From Spirochaeta lutea (GTDB lineage Bacteria; Spirochaetota; Spirochaetia; DSM-27196; Salinispiraceae), in assembly GCF_000758165.1 (NCBI RefSeq), contig NZ_JNUP01000027.1:1-45000 (forward strand): a stretch of 45,000 nt of DNA. The letters run 5' to 3'. Below, piece by piece: positions 44,539-45,000 of the stretch. The notes beneath the pieces were generated by a model. The model made no database searches, was not told the DNA's origin, and was given only the letters and a program-made list of their open reading frames with translations. Each line of letters starts with the position of its first letter. Within the stretch, counting starts at the first letter, position 1. A program made the position numbers and the translations under genes.

Positions 44539-44565
44539 TTGACAAAATAAAGAGGATGCTATAGC
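44539..44565 (+). promoter_or_regulatory. rRNA operon promoter candidate
   Basis: A perfect TTGACA with a TATAGC 15 bp downstream (a TAGCTT at 17 bp is an alternative), about 225 bp before the 16S start. The upstream AAAATATTCGAA stretch could serve as an UP element. Confidence 0.55.
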
Positions 44566-44789
44566 TTACATCCTCACCGGCGCAGGGCTATGTAGCTTTG
44601 AGTCGGGTACGCTTACCGGGGTTAGCGCCTCGGGATGTGATGGTCTTTCAAAGGAAATAGAGAAGGGAAAGAAGTCAAGAACGAGTGGTAGGAACTGCTC
44701 GTGCGAAGCGACCAGTCAATTGGTTTAGCGAGAAGGATTGCAAACATACTTTAATGAAACAAGACTGTCTCTTTATGAGACAGAATTAT
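44566..44789 (+). other. rRNA leader with processing stem
   Basis: Leader of the rRNA transcript. A GTCTC-TTTAT-GAGAC hairpin lies about 20 nt before the 16S 5' end and fits the left arm of a maturation stem; its right arm would be beyond the window. Confidence 0.5.
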
Positions 44790-45000
44790 ATCATGGAGAG
44801 TTTGATCCTGGCTCAGAACGAACGCTGGCGGCGCGTTTTAAGCATGCAAGTCGGACGGTAACAGGCCTTCGGGCGCTGACGAGTGGCGAACGGGTGAGTA
44901 ACACGTAGGTGATCTGCCCAGAGGTTGGGGATAGCCTGTGGAAACACAGGGTAATACCGAATGAGCTTATTTTACTGTGGTGAAATAAGGAAAGGGGCTT
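44790..45000 (+). rRNA. rrs: 16S ribosomal RNA, 5' part (cut by window edge)
   Basis: The universal AGAGTTTGATCCTGGCTCAG site begins at 44797, followed by GAACGCTGGCGGCG and the spirochaete-typical GTTTTAAGCATGCAAG. Conserved GAGTGGCGAACGGGTGAGTAACACG follows at about 44880. The 5' end is placed about 7 nt before the universal site by analogy with E. coli. Only the first 210 nt are present. Confidence 0.97.

Overview
The right edge of the window is the start of a 16S rRNA gene whose 5' sequence (the AGAGTTTGATCCTGGCTCAG site, then a GGCGGCGCGTTTTAAGCATG signature) is typical of Spirochaetota. The gene content agrees: a FapA/DUF342 flagellar protein, an MCP, a PRK06830-type phosphofructokinase, and a moderately GC-rich genome (about 55% by eye). 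I infer a free-living Spirochaeta-like bacterium with its own arginine synthesis. Species cannot be named from the sequence alone.

Layout. 1-11.3 kb: tandem repeats, galE (-), a phosphofructokinase (+), a histone-deacetylase-fold hydrolase (+), a candidate standalone structured RNA (-), serC with an orphan PycTM-like membrane protein (-), pgi (-), then an MCP overlapping an atypical kinase-like gene (+). 11.4-17.4 kb: a Nudix hydrolase (-), a lipoprotein LivJ-like binding protein overlapping a Cache-HAMP histidine kinase (+), and convergently a NarL-type response regulator with its HisKA_3 kinase (-). 17.6-22.6 kb: an arginine operon read argR-C-B-D-G on the minus strand, with paired ARG boxes in front. 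22.7-29.1 kb: fapA, a biotin ligase, a convergent 615-residue protein of unknown function, groEL and a small unknown gene. 29.4-36 kb: yajC-secD-secF, an alpha/beta hydrolase and glgX. 36-42.7 kb: DUF2147 and DUF2007 proteins, thrS behind a T-box leader, an M32 carboxypeptidase, a membrane protein and a WGR-domain protein. 42.7-45 kb: two divergent CDP-alcohol phosphatidyltransferases and the rRNA operon start.

The less ordinary layer is non-coding. (1) Six near-full-length copies of a 105-bp imperfect palindrome with 20-bp ends (TAGTGCGCAAAAGGTTGTAA) sit in intergenic gaps. They look like a TA-flanked MITE family, and one copy supplies the stop codon of the Nudix gene. (2) A minus-strand unit of promoter, about 240 nt of structured RNA and U8 terminator lies at 4.1-4.4 kb and matches no RNA family I recognise. 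(3) thrS is preceded by a full threonine T-box riboswitch, a device known mainly from Gram-positive bacteria. (4) Five genes have a -10 hexamer 6-7 nt before the ATG and no credible Shine-Dalgarno sequence, which implies leaderless mRNAs.
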